A stretch of DNA of 64,000 nucleotides from Colius striatus (lineage: Eukaryota; Chordata; Aves; Coliiformes; Coliidae). The stretch spans positions 5,890,001-5,954,000 of the forward strand of contig NC_084763.1 of NCBI RefSeq assembly GCF_028858725.1, in the 5' to 3' direction. Positions 13,036 to 27,486 of the stretch are shown one piece after another. The first letter of the stretch is position 1. Each line of letters starts with the position of its first letter. The notes below the pieces were generated by a model that did no database searches, was not told where the DNA came from, and saw only the letters and a program-made list of their open reading frames with translations. The translations under genes were made by a program, and so were the position numbers.

Positions 13036-16000
13036 CTCTGTCATTTTTGGTTGTTTTAGCCAGGCTGGCTAGTGATAGAGTTGGAAGTAAAATTCCTAAT
13101 CCCATAATGTGATCACAGAAAATGATGCTGTATTAGAGATAGATGGAGAGCCATTTAGACTAAGGGTGTGGAGGCATACAAGGTGCTAAACTGCTGTATA
13201 TAAGACTACTATTCTTTATAGATATTGTTGGACTGCAAGCATTCCCAATAAAGTTATTGTAAGACTAGTGACATGCAAGGAGATGAAAGTTGACATGACT
13301 AGATTTTTGTGTACTTTCAATAGGAATATATAAATAACCAGTGGGATGAAAAACACATATTGATCCAAAGTACTGTTAGCTCAAGGAAACTGAAATAATG
13401 TGATTTCAATAAGACTGAAGAGGTCAGCAAATATTAACACAGTCTGCCATGCTCTCCTAGGGTGATACCCTTTTGACATCTTTCTGCAGAATGATATATG
13501 GCTGCTACAGGGGACAGGTTTTAAAGCATGTTCTGTTGGCATGAAGACTTAAAATCTATTCCATCAAATGATGTACACTACAGAGCAAAAATGTTGTGAT
13601 CTCTTACAAATAGATTTCATGCTGAGGTATCTTCATCTGTCAATGGAGACGCAAACTAGAGATTAATTTGTGTTTTGAGATGATGTTGCATAAATATTAT
13701 GAGACGTTTGTTCATCTTTTTTTTTTGGTAGCACAGCTCTGTTGTTCTTTTGTACAATGATTCATACAGCAGTCTTCCAAGGTACAGATGCAGTATGAAA
13801 TAGACTTTCTTATTGATTTAAGCACTTCCCATGATCACTAGACTAAGAAAGGCTGAAATGTTAATTAACACAGTGTCAGTGACACAGCAGAGCTGTGTTG
13901 ATTTATACAAACTGCTATAGTCCAAAAATACTAGAAGTGGGGAAATTCTACATCCTAAGTTACTAGACTTTGGCCTTACTGCCTTGCCTGATTAGGCCTA
14001 CAAGTTCAGTATTCCTTCACTTTGGATGAGCAGACAAACTGCTGCTTTGTAATGAGAGAAAGCTATGGCTACATATAGAAAGGCAGATTCCAGTGGAGTA
14101 TGCTGTATTTAGAATTGCATTGTGACTTTTCATCTACCTTATTATATATTGCAAATTTGTGAACTGAAAACATACAGTAGGTGTAGAATAGTAGTTTAAA
14201 TATAAAAGGCTTTTAACAGCTGTTGTGCTGCTCTGGTTGATAAAGCAAAAAGGAATTACAGAAGCCAAGCATTTCAAGCAGTATATCTAAGTTGAACTTT
14301 AATAATGGAATACACACAGGGCTTAGTAGCAGAAGACCAGTCTGGTGGTTGTCCATATTGCCCTGTGAGGCACCCTGTGTGATGCCAAACCCAAGACACC
14401 CTGGTATCCCCATGCAGGGGATCTAACCCCTTTTAGAGAGATGAGAAACATGAAGCTGACACCAGAGTGACCAGCTCACTGGTATATGCATGGACTGAAT
14501 CAAATATTGTCAGTACTTAACAAGTAATGCTTCTTCATTTGCACAGTGATGTGTTTACAAACAGTGGTTGGTTCCATTTTTATTGGAAGTGCTTTATTCT
14601 TATTTTTAACCATGCCCTTAGAAAAAAGCCTTCTTTTTTTCACAAGAATGAATTCCTCCTTGTGCCAATCTTGTCCACCCATGCACCTTGCATATGCACA
14701 CAGTAATTTAGGATGACATTCAGAAAGAAAAAACACCATTTACAATCAAGACATTAACTTATGTTTTAAAATTCAGATTGTAGAACTTCAGTGCCTGAAT
14801 TTGCATAGAAAATGTCTGGTTTGCATAATAACTTGAAATCTATTTTCCTTCTCTAATATTTGGTTTTAAACTCCATTTAATCATATTTCTTTTTGGAAGG
14901 CACTGGAGCATTAATACTTAATTCTGGTCAAAATATTTGGGCTGGTTATTTTCCATCCTCTTGGATTGCAGTCAGATTTTTTTGCAAGCACTTGGGATCC
15001 AGAAGATTATTTTTTTTCTCCCCCTGTTCTTGCTTTGTTTTACCAATTATTCAGGTCTTTCCAATGTAATTAATAACAGAAACTAGGAACAAACTTAGTT
15101 TGAGTCTCCTCTGAGATTGCACCGAATACCTTCTGTAGCCCAGCAAATTAACTTTGGGATTTTAACAATTTTTTTCAGAAGACTTGGTTTGTAAGAACTT
15201 TTCCAGTGTGTCATAACCACAGCAGAAATGTCCTCTGTTCAGTCAGCAAGGACTTTGTATATATGACATGCTGTAGCCAAACTGTACTCTGCTCAGAAAC
15301 ATATCATTTAAGATGTCAGGAAATTGTAGGTTAGTGTTTGTGAAAGGAACTCTGACAAGCCTCATTGATTCCTAGGACTTTCTTTCCTTCCACAGATAAT
15401 ACTTAGCTATGTAGTTACCTTCTTTGGAGAAATAATTTATTTTCATTCCTATCCCTTCAGTATTTTTTCTGAGCTTAGTGTTTCATTGAACAGTGTTTTC
15501 TTTAAAAAGATCAACAGTTCTGTAACTTCAGAAAGGAAACACTTACGTGCCTGTGAACAATACAATACTGCAGGCCTTCCTGCACCAATACAGATGACAG
15601 CATGTGAATTAGGGGAAGTGCTGCCCCTACATCCTAGTTTTCTTATTATAGAAAAAGTATTACAAAACCAGAATGACTGGAAGACTTGAGGGTTTCAGTT
15701 ATTCAAAAGGATTAGATCTGCAAAAACTGTATTCCTTGGGAGAGAGTAGACTAAGAGACTGTACTGATTTATTTTGAATCCTGAGAGGATGAGAAAGGAT
15801 GAGTTATCAGGTTATTTAATTTAAGTAAGACCAGTACAGGGAGATACATTAATTTCTCTGAAAGTAAATGAGAACTAAAGAAATGCATGCAAATTTGATT
15901 TCACTTAGTAGCTGAAATATTTAACAGTTTGTCAGGTGTGGCAATCCATACAGTTACTTGCTATTAGTAGTTAAAAGTAAGGATGGAGTAATGATCCAGA

Positions 16001-19000
16001 TTTATTAAAGCTGAAGTTTAAGTTTGAAGTGGAGTTCAGATGCAAATGCTCAGAATTTCAACAGCTTTCCTTAGGAAAAGTCATCTGCCAGAGCCAGAAG
16101 CAGGTCACGAGAGTTATGTTTTTAATGGGTCAGATTTCGTGAACTCCATTGTTTGTTCATGACTCCACATATTTCTGCAGAGTGGATATGAAGTTTCTGT
16201 ACAATATCTTCGCTATGACACTTTTTATCAGAATAGATCAGAAAATAGATGCAAGTAACCAAAAGCTGAAGATGTCAGTATGTTTGAATAGAAGTAATGG
16301 AAAAACAGCCATCCACCCCACGAGCAAAACTCGTATCAGAGCAGGGTATAGAGATCGCTGCTCTGAGGCCTTGTCATGCCACATTTACAAATGTGCCACT
16401 GTAGCTGGGTTGGCACAGTTGTGGTGCCAGCCTCCCTAGCACTGATGTAGCATATGCTGAGAGCAGAAGCTTTTTTTTTTTGTTGGCAAAAGTAGCAGCT
16501 GCCTCAAATCTGAGTGACAACAGCCACCTGACAAATGCACTCTCATCGCTGTCTAGCTGTAACATAAAGCATAAGGATCTAACTAACCTGCTCTGCTGAA
16601 AAACAAGCAAAGAAACAATCCCTGAGACTCCCACCCAAGAGACACAAATGTTTTAAAAAGAGCAGCTAGTGAGAGTTGAAAACAACCAGATGCTGGTTTG
16701 AAAAGACAAGCCGTGTTGTTGTGTACCTGGAAGAGCACTTCTGTGATACCATGACTTTGAAAGCACCCATCCACCCAGTTCCAACTGCACAGTTGGAAAT
16801 CAGGTTTCCTATCCATCTGACATCTCCAAAAAATATTCTGAGATGACAACCAGAATTTCCTCCTTTGCTTAATACACCTTGTTGCTGAGGATAATTGGAA
16901 TTAGCTGTGCCGTTTTTTCACTGCAGCGAACAGTCATGAAGTACCTCATCAAACTGGGAGAACACTGACACACAGTCTGGTGTACAGCAGTATCTGAAAT
17001 CACCCTGTCTATTTTTGCAGTGACTGTTAGACTGGGATAATACATGAAATGAAAATGTTGGTGAAAAGGGAAAGGCAGCTTTTACACAAGTTTATATAAA
17101 GGCTTTGGGGGAAGAGTAGCTTCACAGTTATCTGTTAATAGGAGTGGAGAAATAAGGGTGTTTTTTTTCTTTTCCTGCTAGAAGTTTGCATTAAAAGGGA
17201 GTGTGATTTCACAAGGTTGCAGCTCTCACCACAGCTGAAAGGGAGTAGGCTCATTCTTCTCCATGGCTTTTCTCCCTCCTGGCCCTGCCACACAGTTCTC
17301 CCTTTGCCAGTTCCACCTGCTGACCCGGCAAAGAGCAACTGCTACCCTTGGTAGTGTTCTGCCACTTTAGTGAACTGAATTAGTTTAATGTGAGATTGGA
17401 TAACTACTAGGACCTGTCTCATTGTGTAACAGCAAACTGTTAATTTGTATGGGGAGATGTAGTAAAGCTGTGCCCTTAGGGTGAGGTTTCACAAGATGCT
17501 CGAGCCACTTTAGCAGCTTGCTGCTGTCAAAAGGAAGAATCCCTTAGGTACCCATTTTCCCCTCTCAGCTGGTTCAGCTGGCAGAAAATAAACTCAGCCA
17601 AAAAAAAGTGTCCCTTTAACGAGTTAACTGAAGTGCCAGAACCAGTGCAACCGCGGGCTGGTGCTGGGAAGACTCAGCAAGGAAGAAGGGAGGAGGGGCA
17701 GCCTCTTTGGGCAGCAGAGGGAAGTGAGGTTGGCTCAGCTGCCTTGTGAAACCACACATTGCTTCAAACATCATCTCAACTGTTTTCTTGTTGTGAAGGT
17801 GCACTCTGGTGTGGAATTAATTTCAAAGATTTTTAGTTGTTTTTATCTAGCACTCAAAGATACCAAGATATACTTTTTTTCCTCACAATGAAATGATTCC
17901 AAATCAAAGGTGAGAGGAAATAAACAGAATTGTGGTTTGGAGCTGTTGGGAGCCAAGGACTACCTACACTGGCTGTGGAATAAAAGGTGTTTTTGTCTGC
18001 TAAATTTGCATGCAGTCTACCACTTCCACAAGGAATGCTGAGTTTCCAGCAGCTTCTTCCTTGAAATGGGAAAAAGCTCTCAAACAACAGGTGTTTCTGT
18101 GGCCATTAACACCCGAATTAACACCTTTTGGATGGGCCTGGTAGGAGAGCCAGTGGGCCTGTGGCAGCTGGAGGTAAAGCTTTCCTAGTCTGAAGAATTA
18201 AAGGGAAAAAAAATCATAAAGAAAGAGAGCACTTGATTAATGTCATTAGAGGGGAAAAGTATAAGATATTGTAAACAGGGCACTGAATAAAAATCAGTAT
18301 CAAAACACCAGTGGCTGGATGACTGCTGGTGTCACTTGGCATTGCCACGTTGTAGTGCTGCAGGGTTCGTCAGTGGAGCTATCTGGGGAAACCTCCCCCT
18401 CAGCTCCCACAGCAGAGAGCCACCTTAACTCACTATTCAAATGAAAGAAAGTCACTGGGGCAAGGCAACTTTTTGTGGAGATAACTGTGTCTGTGGGCAG
18501 GATTTTGCCAGCATTGTTAATGATACGGTTTCGGGACTGCTTGAAGCCAGGCTGTGTGTGGGCTGGCGTCAAAAAGGGAGGTCCCAGCCGTGTGTTCCTG
18601 CCGCCTCTCTGGTGCCAGTATGAGCCTGAGCTGGAAGCTGTAAAACTAACCCAGGGAAAAAAGCATGGGAGTGGTTGGCCAGATCGCATCCCTGATTTCC
18701 CACCATCTGATTGCACAAATGCCAGCGCTGGCACGGAGCAGGGCTGGGGAGGTTGGTGGCAGGAGGGGAAAGGCCCCTCGAGCAGCAGCAGAACTGGCTC
18801 AGGCTGGTGTACAGAGGCAAAGAACTGGCCTGGCTGAAAGTGGCAGGTGCAGGGGATATGCTTTTTTCCATTCTAAATAAATCATGTCGTCATAACACAT
18901 TTCAAGGTAGAGATTCTGCCCGAGAAGCCATTCAGCACTTGGGAGGATGGCTCCATGTAGGTCAGTGAAGAGTGCAGGCTCTTGTTCCCAGCATATCACT

Positions 19001-20565
19001 ACAGCTACTGCCAGCAAGAATGTAGGATTTCTTCATTAATTTTGCTCTGGTTAAGGCAGCACACACCTAAACCTCTGATGGAGTGCAACCATAGTTTCCA
19101 GTTTAACAATGCACCGAGGTGTGTCATTAATATACAGCTACATATGCTAAGTCCCGTCTTATGTAAGCAATAACACACAACAAGGCGTGTTTTTGTCAGC
19201 CAGTGTGCACACATCTTGGAGGTACTGGGGCAGCAGTGTTGCTGAGGGCTATAACACACCCAGGGTGTGGGTGTATTAGCTGACTAACACACATTTTGTA
19301 GTGTTACTGCACTCATTAAATATATTGAAGGGAAAAGTTTTCAAGTAAATTAAAATCCATATTACAAAAAATCAACCCACTGCATAACTGGAAGTGTGCA
19401 AACACGTCCCAAAGAGGGGACCAAAACTGCACAACTACTCCTGCCTTTGAAACTCCCTGTTTCGTGCATCTTCCTCACAGGCAGCAGCCAGAGGTTGTGG
19501 TTATTCGGCTGAGGAAACAGCTGGTCCATGTTTGTTGAGCCATTAAGTCCCTCACATGATGCCGTGGGGTCACTGCTCAACACTGTAAAGCAACAGCTAT
19601 AGCTGTTGTGAGTCAGGGACAAGTTCTGTCACAAAGAAACTGGATCCTCTGCCTTTGCTTGGTAAAGATGGCATGACAGAAATGAGGGGAAAAAAACCCT
19701 CCTCTTCTGCAAATCACTTCTGCTTCCTGTGCAGAGCCTGGTTTCACTGATCCTTTTCCTCATCTTGCTTGGTTGTTCATAGAAGAGGGAACAACCTAAA
19801 GACTTGAGTATTGCATTTACACATTCCCCTTAATGCTTGGAGGCAGCAAGCTTTCCACAGTGTAGTGTGACTTCCCAGAATGATGCATTTTCCTGATCAT
19901 TTGTCTGCTACTGCCTTAAAAACACCGAAGAAAGAAGTGTCAGACAGTTTATTGTAATGGAGCTTTTTGCCATCATCCTGTGCCTGCTGCAAAGATGAAG
20001 TTCATCTATATGTTATTGAGTACAGCTGAAAGTTATTTGAAATAACTCTCTGTAATGGCTCACCAGCATACTCCGTGTAAAAACAGTGAAGTTGTCCTGG
20101 TCTGAGTCCCATCTCTAAAATATCTACCCATAAATGGGAAGAAGTTTTATGAGAACACCTCATTTTCTGTATATCTTTATCTGAAATACATTTTCTGAGG
20201 GTGTTTTTTTCATCTGTCTTAGAAAAGAAACTTTTCAACCTTTATCTTTTGACACTTGAAATTTCAGAAGGAACAATTCATTTAAAATGAGATGACTAGT
20301 TGCTTTTGTCTTGTTTATGGGCAGGTGATTTTGCTAGGAGTTAGATCAGATCTTATTGGCTAGTCATGTTCAGTTCATTGATGGAAAGGTAAAAGCTGTG
20401 AGAGTTACAGCTGCAAAAGAGAGTGGCATGATTCTACTGGCTTTAGTGCTTTTTGCTTGATAACAATTGGCAAGTCTTCTACCTTAGATGTTTCTACTCT
20501 GTATTTTGTTGTTTGCTTATACCCAGCACTCAGTTTCCAGCTGGTGATCTTATCATACAAACAGC

Positions 20566-20595
20566 TGCTGTCCTCCAAGTGTGCTGTCCTCCAAG
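20566..20595. repeat. Short tandem duplication, 16-bp period
   Basis: TGCTGTCCTCCAAGTG is followed by TGCTGTCCTCCAAG. It is a simple local duplication in the ULK4 intron. Confidence 0.8.
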
Positions 20596-21321
20596 CTTTT
20601 CTTTTTTTCCTCAGAGAACATCTGAGATGTTTGCTTTGGTGCTAAAATGATGGAGAACTGGATGGCTAACAGATAGCAATGTATCAGGGATGCCTGTTCA
20701 TATTCATTCCATCATCAATATTGTCCTAGAGATGAAACAATCCACAGTATAACCTTCCATCCCTCCAGTCATCTATTTACTTATTTATTGAAAGTAGTTA
20801 CTGATGAAACTAGAAACTTTAAAACATAATGTTATACAGACTTTGCTCCTCCTTTGACCAGAGCAAACTAAGAGTCATTCTGCTGATGTCAAAGCTGATG
20901 TAAAGGACAGTCAGGAGTACACTCTTTCCAGTAAAAGTGCCAAGGTGCAATTACACATCATTGTATCTTGTGTGGTAGGGATATGCCTATGCACAGAAAC
21001 AATACAAGTTTCGCCAGTGTGCAAAGCACTGCATTTAATTGCCCTGACTTAACTGTGCAGTTGGCAATTTGATCATGTTCTTAGCCTAATTACAAATGTT
21101 AACTTGGAAGCAGTTAAGCCAGCATTTTGCTTCTCCTCTCCATAACTGGTTAGTTTGGGTGGTTTTTCCCCCTCTATACTTTATGCCTGGTCGAAGATCT
21201 GCAGAAAAAACATGCTATATCTATACCTCACCTTGCATGCTGTGGCCCAGTTCTTGTAAGCCAGACCTTTGACCACTATCAAGAGTGCAAATAAATAATA
21301 TTAGTAACTCTTATATCTGTG

Positions 21322-21378
21322 AATCATAGTATGGTGAATATTGGGAGGGACCTCTAGAGATCATCCAGTCCAACTCTC
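21322..21378 (-). mobile_element. Short CR1 3' end fragment
   Basis: The + strand reads AATCATAGTATGGTGAATAT, then GGGAGGGACCTCTAGAGATC and ATCCAGTCCAAC. Only about 57 bp remain. It abuts a second CR1 end of a different sub-family at 21380. Confidence 0.75.
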
Positions 21379-21379
21379 A

Positions 21380-21492
21380 GATCATAGAACCATTTAGACT
21401 GGAAAAGACCCTGAAGATTGTGAAATCCAACCCTTAACCTAATGCCACTACTAAACTGTGTCCCTAAGTATCACATCTACCCAGTTTTTACT
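21380..21492 (-). mobile_element. CR1 LINE 3' fragment of a second sub-family
   Basis: The + strand reads GATCATAGAACCATTTAGAC, then TGGAAAAGACCCTGAAGATT and later ACTAAACTGTGTCCCTAAGT. The 'GGAAAAGACC' form marks a sub-family different from the GGAAGGGACC copies. It matches the 3' part of the + oriented copy at 39410. Confidence 0.75.
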
Positions 21493-24400
21493 AATGCAAT
21501 ATTTAGGTGGTTTAGTTGCAAAACAAAGCACTTTTTCTCCTTTCCCAGTTACCATAAGTATGAACTAGGTAAACTAGTTTCTTACTGTGAATATGATGCT
21601 TTGGAAAATATCACCTTTACTAGTTATAGCAGAAGTTTTTTAACATGTGAAGGTCTTTGATGTCTTAGAAGTCTTCTTGAAAAACACAGGTAAAGAAAAT
21701 GATACCTTTCAGAATATTCTTTTATGGTCTGTCATCCTTAGTTAAGAGTTCTTGACAGGACGTAAATAAAAAACTTAACTTCTAATGAACATATAAAGAA
21801 TTTATTTACACTAAGCTATTTGACTTTCTGGTAAAGTGACAACAACAGTGTATTCTGATAGCAGAAGGTGGAAAGTTGATAATTATTTTTCTTCAGTCAC
21901 AGTAAAATTGTTGTAGGCAGGTATAAAAGAAGACTAGTTAGCATCTACCTCCTCAGCTTTAGAATCAGAAAATAAATCACAGCCTGCAGTAATTGGAACT
22001 CGTTTTACCATGGTGCAGAATGCCAGTGTCTGTGTTGTATGGCACTGTGGTTCAGAATCAAGATTGGCTAAATGGGCTTTTCAGGTTTGCACTTAGGAAT
22101 TGCTTCATTTATCTTGATAAATTGGAAAGTTGTTGTTTAGGAGAACGAATGAATGAGTGATTAAAGAAATTTCCCTGCTATTGTTAGGATAATTTACATT
22201 CTATAGACAAGCCACTGATATAGGTAGATTTTTCCTGACCAATGTGGGTGTAAATCCTTGATCAAAGTTATTATTTTGTATGCTCAGTTCTCTGGTATGT
22301 GTTAGTATGTATGGACATAATTTCAGAAGGGAACAAAAGATTTTTATTTACTTGGTGATTTCCCTGGGGATTTAATTTTGATATTTCTAAAAAGGAGTGA
22401 ATCTTATTCAGCAAGTTACAACATTTCTCTGTCAGTTCCAGCTTGTTCTATGTCCTTGAAACCTATCCCATGTCTCAGTAGCTCTAGTAACTATTTTTTT
22501 TAAATTAGTTTGACAAACCCACTGTTACCAAGTGAGTAACTTGATCTAAAAGGAAGTGAACTTTGTTGAAGAGGCTGGTGAAGACCAAACCTTGTGTTGT
22601 CTGAGTTTTGCTTGGACAGCCTGAGGAGGGATAGCCCCACTCACAGCGTGCATCAGTAACAGGCACTTCTGCCACCGAATCCCAGTTAAGCTGAAGCGCA
22701 AGGGAGAAACTATGAACTCCAGGAACACAGTAAGAGCAAATGCTCTTAAGTTGATGCTTTAAGAGCTCAGGCTCTTGAGTATCCTCACAGACGAGTGCAG
22801 CTCTAGCTCAAGTTAGAGGCAACCAGGCTTTCTTCTTCTTTCCATCAGGAGAGGGATCTCTCCTAATCTCTCAAAAGGGAGATTTTTAGCCCTGCCATGT
22901 GCTACTTACCCCAGCCATGACGTCTGTTAAAGGTTAAGGTGTAGTTTGTGTTCACCTGAGCAATTGGTTTGCTCAGCATCCTACTTCTAATAGCCAGTGG
23001 TTAGCCTCAGTGCACGGGGCCTCTCAATGGCTGGATCCTTGACTGTCCTGTTTATTAGAAGTCCCATTGGCCTTCACTATATGTCACATAAAGGGCACGT
23101 GCACTGTATGTAGGGCATTGGTGTCTGGTTCCTCCATTTGAGGCACAGCCTCGTTGTGGCAAGGCCAGTTGAGATAAGGAGATGTGAGAGATTTGAAAGT
23201 TTACCCACAGAATATTTTTGCATTAGAGATGTTTGATCACATATAGATGGTAATTTATTATGGGAAAACTTAAACAAAAGTGACCTGCATTTTATTGCTT
23301 TCTGTTTCTATTGCTATAAATATTACATAGCTGATTTGATATTGCTTGAGAATATGAAATATTCTTTAGTCCCTAGGCAATATTCCCATCATGAGCTTGC
23401 TTATTGGGTTGCTTTTTTCTTTATCTGAATTTCCTACAAGGGAGGTGAAGTTATAAGTCCAGGGGAACTGTTTTTCAATTGGGATATCAAAGGGGGAACA
23501 TTTCTATGTCTGAGCCATTGGTTGTGCTCAGTGGGGCTGGGCAGACTGAATGGTAGTGGGCACAATATGGTCCTTACAGACTTTGTGCACTGCTATTGAA
23601 ACCATAATAGCAGCAGGCATATTTGAACATCTGTCCCCAGTGTTGTTTTAGTATGATTTCTGAAATAATATAGAGACAGAGAAGAGAAACAAAGTTATCC
23701 TGGGACGTCGTTTACTTGGGAGAAATACTGTGCTGATATTAGTGAGAGAGAGCATGCTAAAAGCTCTGTAACAGTTGCCTGTAACTTTGGGATGTTTTGG
23801 CTCTGTTTTTTCATAATAGGTGTTGGCTTCAGGTTGACATTTTCCTAAGCTGTTCTTGATGAAATGGCCACAGTTTTCCTGGAAGTTTGCTAAGAGATAT
23901 TATGTTGTTATCTGGTCATAGCTTTTTTTTTAACCTCTGCTTTTCTGAGAAGCTACTAGCTGTGGCAAGAATTTGACTTCTGTGGTGACAATGTGGCTTT
24001 TCCCATCCCTTGAAATCTCCTCTGAAATTTTGTTCAAAGCTTGAAACCCTTAAAAAAGCAGCAAATTGGTAGATGCTCATAAAGATGTCTTTCATATTAG
24101 AAACAGAAATATCTGAATACTCCCCCTGAGCATGCTAAAGCTTCTTGCAGTTATGTGGCTAATTGTGTGGTCCCCCAACAGCTGTTATTCCCATTTAAAC
24201 AGTGTGTGCATCATCCCAGTCTGAGACTGAGCGTGGACTTGATCTTTCCTACTCCTACATATACTAGATTACTAAAAATTAAGTACGTTCCAGTCTAAGG
24301 CAAGAGAATGAAGCAAGAGTCTGCACTTCATGATTGTTGCTTTGGGCTAAAGTGAAACAGAGCTACACATTTGAAAGCAGAACTTCAGATTTCCCAGTAT

Positions 24401-26439
24401 ATTCTGGGTCACAACAGCCAATGATCTGGAAAATGTAAATTTAATGCCTGAGCTAATGTTTTCATGTCTGTTGATTTATTGTGATCTAATGTTTTAATTC
24501 CTACTGGTCGTTCTTCATGGTCTCATGGAATCAAATCAACAACTGGGGCAAAATCAAAGTGCTGTGTTTTCTCCAGCTCTTTAAAATGTTCACTTCCTCT
24601 CCTACACGTTTATTTTCTGTGCTACTGTTTAAAACTCTGCAACTGAGGGCATCACTAAATGCTTTCAGTTGTCTTAAGAACTCTCAGAAGCTTTTGAAAA
24701 GAGGCAATGCTTCTTCCTGTGAGGCATATTCTGAAAAGTGTGTGCAAAATAAGGGTATTATAACCAAATAATAGGTGTGCAACTTAAACTACAGAGTAAA
24801 TTCTCAATTATGTACTCCTAGTGTTGAGATAACTGGTGATTTGGTCTTTGCTAATCTATATGATTCCCTCTGTGTGTGTAGAATTCATATCCAAAAGTCC
24901 ATGCTTGTGTCAATTCCAATGATAAAACGTTACTATCAAGGACACTTTTCAGAGCTCTTTCACCTCTGCCTATAGATTTAGAGACCATGGAGTGCTCCAG
25001 AGACTGCACTTGCTTGACAATCACTACTGTGGAATGAGAACAGTTGGTTTTATGGACCAGTTGTCTATGTCACAAAATTATATCTGACTGATCTTTCGTT
25101 TATCCTGGATGAGATGCTGTAGTTATATGTATTACTATGAAGAACAGTATCATGTTTGCTCTGTCCCTCTGAGTTTGAGTGATATTCAATAGCTGAGGGA
25201 TACACCCTAGGGCAAGTGAAGAAATGTTGGTGACAGGGCGGCCAGCTGAGCAGTGTGGAAGGTTTGAACCGGTTTTCTTAGCTGAAGAGAAGCAGAGTAT
25301 TTCAGGTTTGCAAACTGAGCGTCCTGATTAATCACAAGTGCTTCTGAAAGTCCATGTGACAGTTGCCTCTGTTTTTTTCCCAAACTATAGCTTGTGAAAA
25401 TAATTCTCAGCTCTTTCAGACACATCACTTCAAAATCCATCCCTTTGTCACGTTGACCTCAGAGTACTTTGGCATAGAATCATATACTTAAAGGCTTCTA
25501 AAATACTTTCAACTGATGGAGAAAACGAGATGTTTGTTACACACTGTGTCTTGCAGTACTGGATTTGGCATGTGATTTATATTTATGCATAGCTTTTCTT
25601 TTTAGAAAAAGCATTTATTGATTTGAACATCTCTTAGGTGCTCTCCCTATCCTTGTGCAATACTGAAACACTGGTTAAATATGGACATAACTTTTAATTA
25701 GGTTTCCTCAGTGCTGAACTTGCTGCAGTCTGGTCTGTTCTTTATTAGTTTGCTGGTCAGAAGTTGTTGACCTTTAGATTATGCTGAAAAACCCATCTGT
25801 TGCTGCAGGCTTTTGTGAAGAGAGATGTAAAGAAACATTCTCTCTTGTCAGTCAGCCACGTAAACAATCTTGACTATAGGCAACAGCTCGGTTTCCAAGA
25901 TCTCAGTTTGTTGAAAATAAGGAGAGAGAGAGGAGAATCTGTGAACCAGTGCTCCTTGTCCACTGGAGAATCATTTCTCAGCTGTTGTACTCTAATAAAA
26001 TGCCATTGTCCTATTTTAAAATCCCCCTGCTCTCCATGGGAGAAGCTGCCCTGTGGATAACCCAAACTGCTAATCAAATCCTCTTCAGTGATCCTAGAAG
26101 ATGTGGGACAAAGCTTCCCTTTGCTTACCTCTCCATGTTCTCCTGATTGCCAGCTCTCAACATTCTCTTAGGGCAGTCTCTTCCACAAGATCTCCTTGTT
26201 AACAATCTGTTTTTACACTTTTTGTTGTGTGCCCATCAGCTGCCTATCTCCATACCCTAACCACCCTGACATTTCCCCCCCCATTTAGCCCTTTCTGTCC
26301 CACAGACTCCCAAGACTGTCTAGAGAACTTACCCTCTTTTTTCTGCCCCCCCAGTGCTGGTTGGCAGCATACTCAGTCTTTGGTCTATCAATCAACTAGA
26401 AGTTAGATGCCCTCATGTTTGAAATACAGTCATTCCAGT

Positions 26440-26640
26440 AACTTTTACTCACACAGATGCCACTGACATGTCTGAAGTTTCTGAGCACAGTTTCAAATGA
26501 GACTGACAAATAGTTGTAATTACAGCACAATGATGCTCGTGCTCCTTCACCTGCATTATGTAAATCAATGACGCCTTTTAATTATGCAAATTTCCCTCCA
26601 CTAACAGGGTAAGCACGCTGTTCTCAGGACTATTTTGGTT
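26440..26640. promoter_or_regulatory. Candidate non-coding regulatory element with two octamer (POU) sites
   Basis: The stretch has ATGTAAAT at 26558-26565 and the consensus octamer ATGCAAAT at 26584-26591. They have the same orientation and start 26 bp apart, each in an ATT-rich flank (CATTATGTAAAT, AATTATGCAAAT). It sits in the ULK4 intron, about 31 kb from the CTNNB1 start codon. The motifs are seen; regulatory activity is inferred only from composition. Confidence 0.3.
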
Positions 26641-27185
26641 GTGTTCTCAGATGTGTTTGCAACATTTTCTAATTTTAGCTTCCTACATTTTATTAGTCTC
26701 TAAGCTCTCAAGCTGTGATTTCTGCTTATCACTGAAATGCCATCGTATTCTTTTCTGCCCTTGTATGTCCTACAGCAATAATATTCTTGCATTTATCTGA
26801 TGTGTCTGTTGCAAGTTTTGGTTTCACTTAGAAGAAGAAGAAAGGTTTAGCTTTTCTTGGCTCTGAGCATCTATTCAGAAAACACCCACAGTCCACACTG
26901 ATCACAAAATTGTCCTCTTCTCATAGTTTCGTGAATCTTAGTCCTTATTATCCTTTGAAGAAATACTTCCCAGTGGTGCACACATTTAGCAAGGACTAAT
27001 ACACATGATTTCTTCTCAAGGTCAAAAGCTAGGTATGTTGTTATGATATATTTGGGTGCTTGTCATACATATGCTACAGATACCTGGGAATGTGCCCTTC
27101 AAAAACTTTTCTCAATTCTGTTTTCATGAAGAAACTCAGAAACTGCACCATACAAGTGTCCCTGTGAGTGTCAGTTGTGAGGAGA

Positions 27186-27486
27186 GTCACAGAATGGTAG
27201 GGTTGGAAGGGACCTTTAGAGATCAACCAGTCCAACCCCCCTGCAGAAGCAGGGTCACCTAGATCAGGTCACATAGGAACGTGTCCAGGTGGGTCTTGAA
27301 GCCCTCCAAGGAAGGAGCCTCCACAACCCCTCTGGGCAGCCTGTGCCAGGGCTCCCTCACCTCAACAGGGAAATAGCTTTTTCTTACATTTAAGTGGAAC
27401 TTTTTGTGTTCCTGCTTCGTCCCATCACCCCTTGTCCTGTTACTATCTACTATAAAAAAAAGGGATGTTCCAACCTCCTGACACTC
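27186..27486 (-). mobile_element. CR1 LINE 3' fragment
   Basis: The + strand reads TCACAGAATGGTAGGGTTGG and continues through CCTCCAAGGAAGGAGCCTCC and CACCCCTTGTCCTGTTACTA to CCAACCTCCTGACACTC. It is about 300 bp, 5'-truncated and closely related to the copies at 10203 and 11430. Confidence 0.9.

Noticed and set aside
18300..18880. Several overlapping frames of 100-144 codons on both strands
   Set aside because: Overlapping frames on both strands in a GC-rich patch with low stop density and no family resemblance are better explained by composition.
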